NCBI GenBank assembly: GCA_937893735.1
Contig: CALBGD010000026.1
Coordinates: 1 to 6,752, forward strand
Direction: 5' to 3'
Source: an uncultured Clostridia bacterium
GTDB taxonomy: Bacteria > Bacillota > Clostridia > Oscillospirales > Ruminococcaceae
DNA: 6,752 bases
Of this stretch, positions 6,048 through 6,752 are shown in pieces. The translations under genes were made by a program, and so were the position numbers. Positions within the stretch are counted from its first letter, which is position 1, and each line of letters opens with the position of its first letter. The notes beneath the pieces were generated by a model. It was not told the origin of the DNA. It saw only the letters and a program-made list of their open reading frames with translations, and searched no databases.

Positions 6048-6752
6048 ATGATGATGTGTTCCAGATGCAAGAAGCGCCCCGCAGTGGTGTTCATATCCTC
6101 AATGCAGGGCAGCGACAGGCGCACTGAGGGGCTCTGCCTCCACTGCGCAAAGGAAATGGGTCTGCCGCAGGTGAATGAATACCTCAAGCAGATGGGAATT
6201 TCCGAGGAAGAATTCGAAAAGGCATACGACGAGTTCTTTGACGAAAACGGCAACCCGAATCAGGAATTCCTGAAGAATATCGGGCTGACTGATATAACCA
6301 ACGGCTTCAAGCCGAATGATTCCGATGACGAGGACGATGAGGACGGCGAGAACGGCTCGGAGCAGTTCTTTGAGAACGGCGGCTCCGGCACTATCTCGGA
6401 TTTCGCAAAGTTCTTCGGGCTTCAGGAGAACAAGGATTCCGGGGACGGCGACAAGGACCAGAAGAAAAAGCGCGAGAAGCCGGAAAAGACCGACAAGAAG
6501 CGCAAGACTCTGGAGACTTTCTGCACGAATCTCACGCGCCGCGCAAAGGAGGGCAAGATAGACCGCATAATCGGCAGGGACAAGGAGATCGACAGAGTTA
6601 TCCAGATCCTCTCCCGCCGCACGAAGAACAACCCCTGCCTTATAGGTGAACCGGGCGTCGGCAAGACCGCTATTGCCGAGGGAATCGCACTGCGGCTGGC
6701 AAGCGGAGATGTTCCGTTCAGGCTTCAGGGTAAGGAGCTCTACCTGCTCGAC
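6048..6752 (+). CDS. clpE: ClpE-like AAA+ unfoldase, N-terminal part (partial at 3' end)
   Basis: This is the first 235 residues of a Clp/Hsp100 ATPase, which unfolds proteins and, in this subgroup, passes them to the ClpP protease in the cytoplasm. The start has three Met codons followed by a Cys4 zinc-finger pattern, CSRC (4-7) and CLHC (30-33), the mark of ClpE rather than ClpC, whose N-terminus is a helical Clp-N repeat. An acidic helix-prone stretch follows (about 50-66), then an acidic run (91-101) and a strongly basic run (139-153, [15 protein letters not shown]). The first ATPase domain begins near residue 155, with [20 protein letters not shown] (162-181) and Walker A GEPGVGKT (200-207). 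The frame remains open at the window end, so Walker B, the second ATPase domain and any ClpP-binding loop are unseen. In Bacillus, clpE is controlled by CtsR; I see no clear CtsR-type direct heptad repeat upstream here. A ClpC-like name is also possible. Confidence 0.88.
   Translation, partial: MMMCSRCKKRPAVVFISSMQGSDRRTEGLCLHCAKEMGLPQVNEYLKQMGISEEEFEKAYDEFFDENGNPNQEFLKNIGLTDITNGFKPNDSDDEDDEDGENGSEQFFENGGSGTISDFAKFFGLQENKDSGDGDKDQKKKREKPEKTDKKRKTLETFCTNLTRRAKEGKIDRIIGRDKEIDRVIQILSRRTKNNPCLIGEPGVGKTAIAEGIALRLASGDVPFRLQGKELYLLD

Noticed and set aside
6316..6561. Arg/Thr/Ser-rich 81-residue + strand frame within the Clp gene
   Set aside because: It is an out-of-frame reading of the charged linker of the ClpE-like protein; the composition is an artefact of Asp/Glu/Lys codons read in another frame.
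1..6752. Mobile element, CRISPR, toxin-antitoxin, phage defence, tRNA or riboswitch content
   Set aside because: I looked for terminal repeats, spaced direct repeats, transposase or nuclease motifs, tRNA-like folds and vitamin riboswitch-like leaders. None was seen, and every gap between genes is 54 bases or less.

Overview
The window reads as a compact, single-strand chromosomal segment from a moderately GC-rich Firmicute. The likeliest host is a Ruminococcus or other Oscillospiraceae-like Clostridia; this rests on gene content, strong purine-rich Shine-Dalgarno sequences, frequent ATA (Ile) and AGG/AGA (Arg) codons among C/G-ending codons, and a fused EcfA ATPase beside EcfT and TruA. The taxonomic call is an inference; no marker gene here settles it.

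All seven genes lie on the + strand with short gaps (52, 22, 17, 18, 11 and 54 bases), so the layout looks like one operon or two overlapping transcription units. From left to right: (1) the C-terminal part of a class I SAM-dependent methyltransferase, cut by the window start; (2) a 583-residue protein with two complete ABC ATPase domains, equivalent to EcfA1 and EcfA2 joined in one chain; (3) EcfT, the membrane scaffold of the same energy-coupling factor (ECF) vitamin/micronutrient importer; (4) TruA, a tRNA pseudouridine synthase that uses a TTG start; (5) a single-pass membrane protein with a beta-propeller-like outer domain (DUF5711-like); (6) a CvpA-family membrane protein with an unusually large extracytoplasmic insert; (7) the N-terminal part of a ClpE-like AAA+ unfoldase, cut by the window end.

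Functionally, genes 2 and 3 form the shared energising module of a group II ECF transporter. It would import several vitamins or metals using substrate-binding S components encoded elsewhere, since none is present here. TruA next to ecfT follows a common Firmicute arrangement, but the ribosomal protein genes that often flank this block are absent. Genes 5 and 6 are a tightly spaced pair of poorly characterised envelope proteins. The Clp gene is separated by the clearest hairpin in the window and may be regulated separately.

No mobile element, CRISPR array, tRNA, rRNA or defence system was seen. The least explained part is the DUF5711-like/CvpA-like pair (3814-5993). The remainder is recognisable housekeeping content with a few architectural quirks. 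No stretch over 300 bases lacks a gene.
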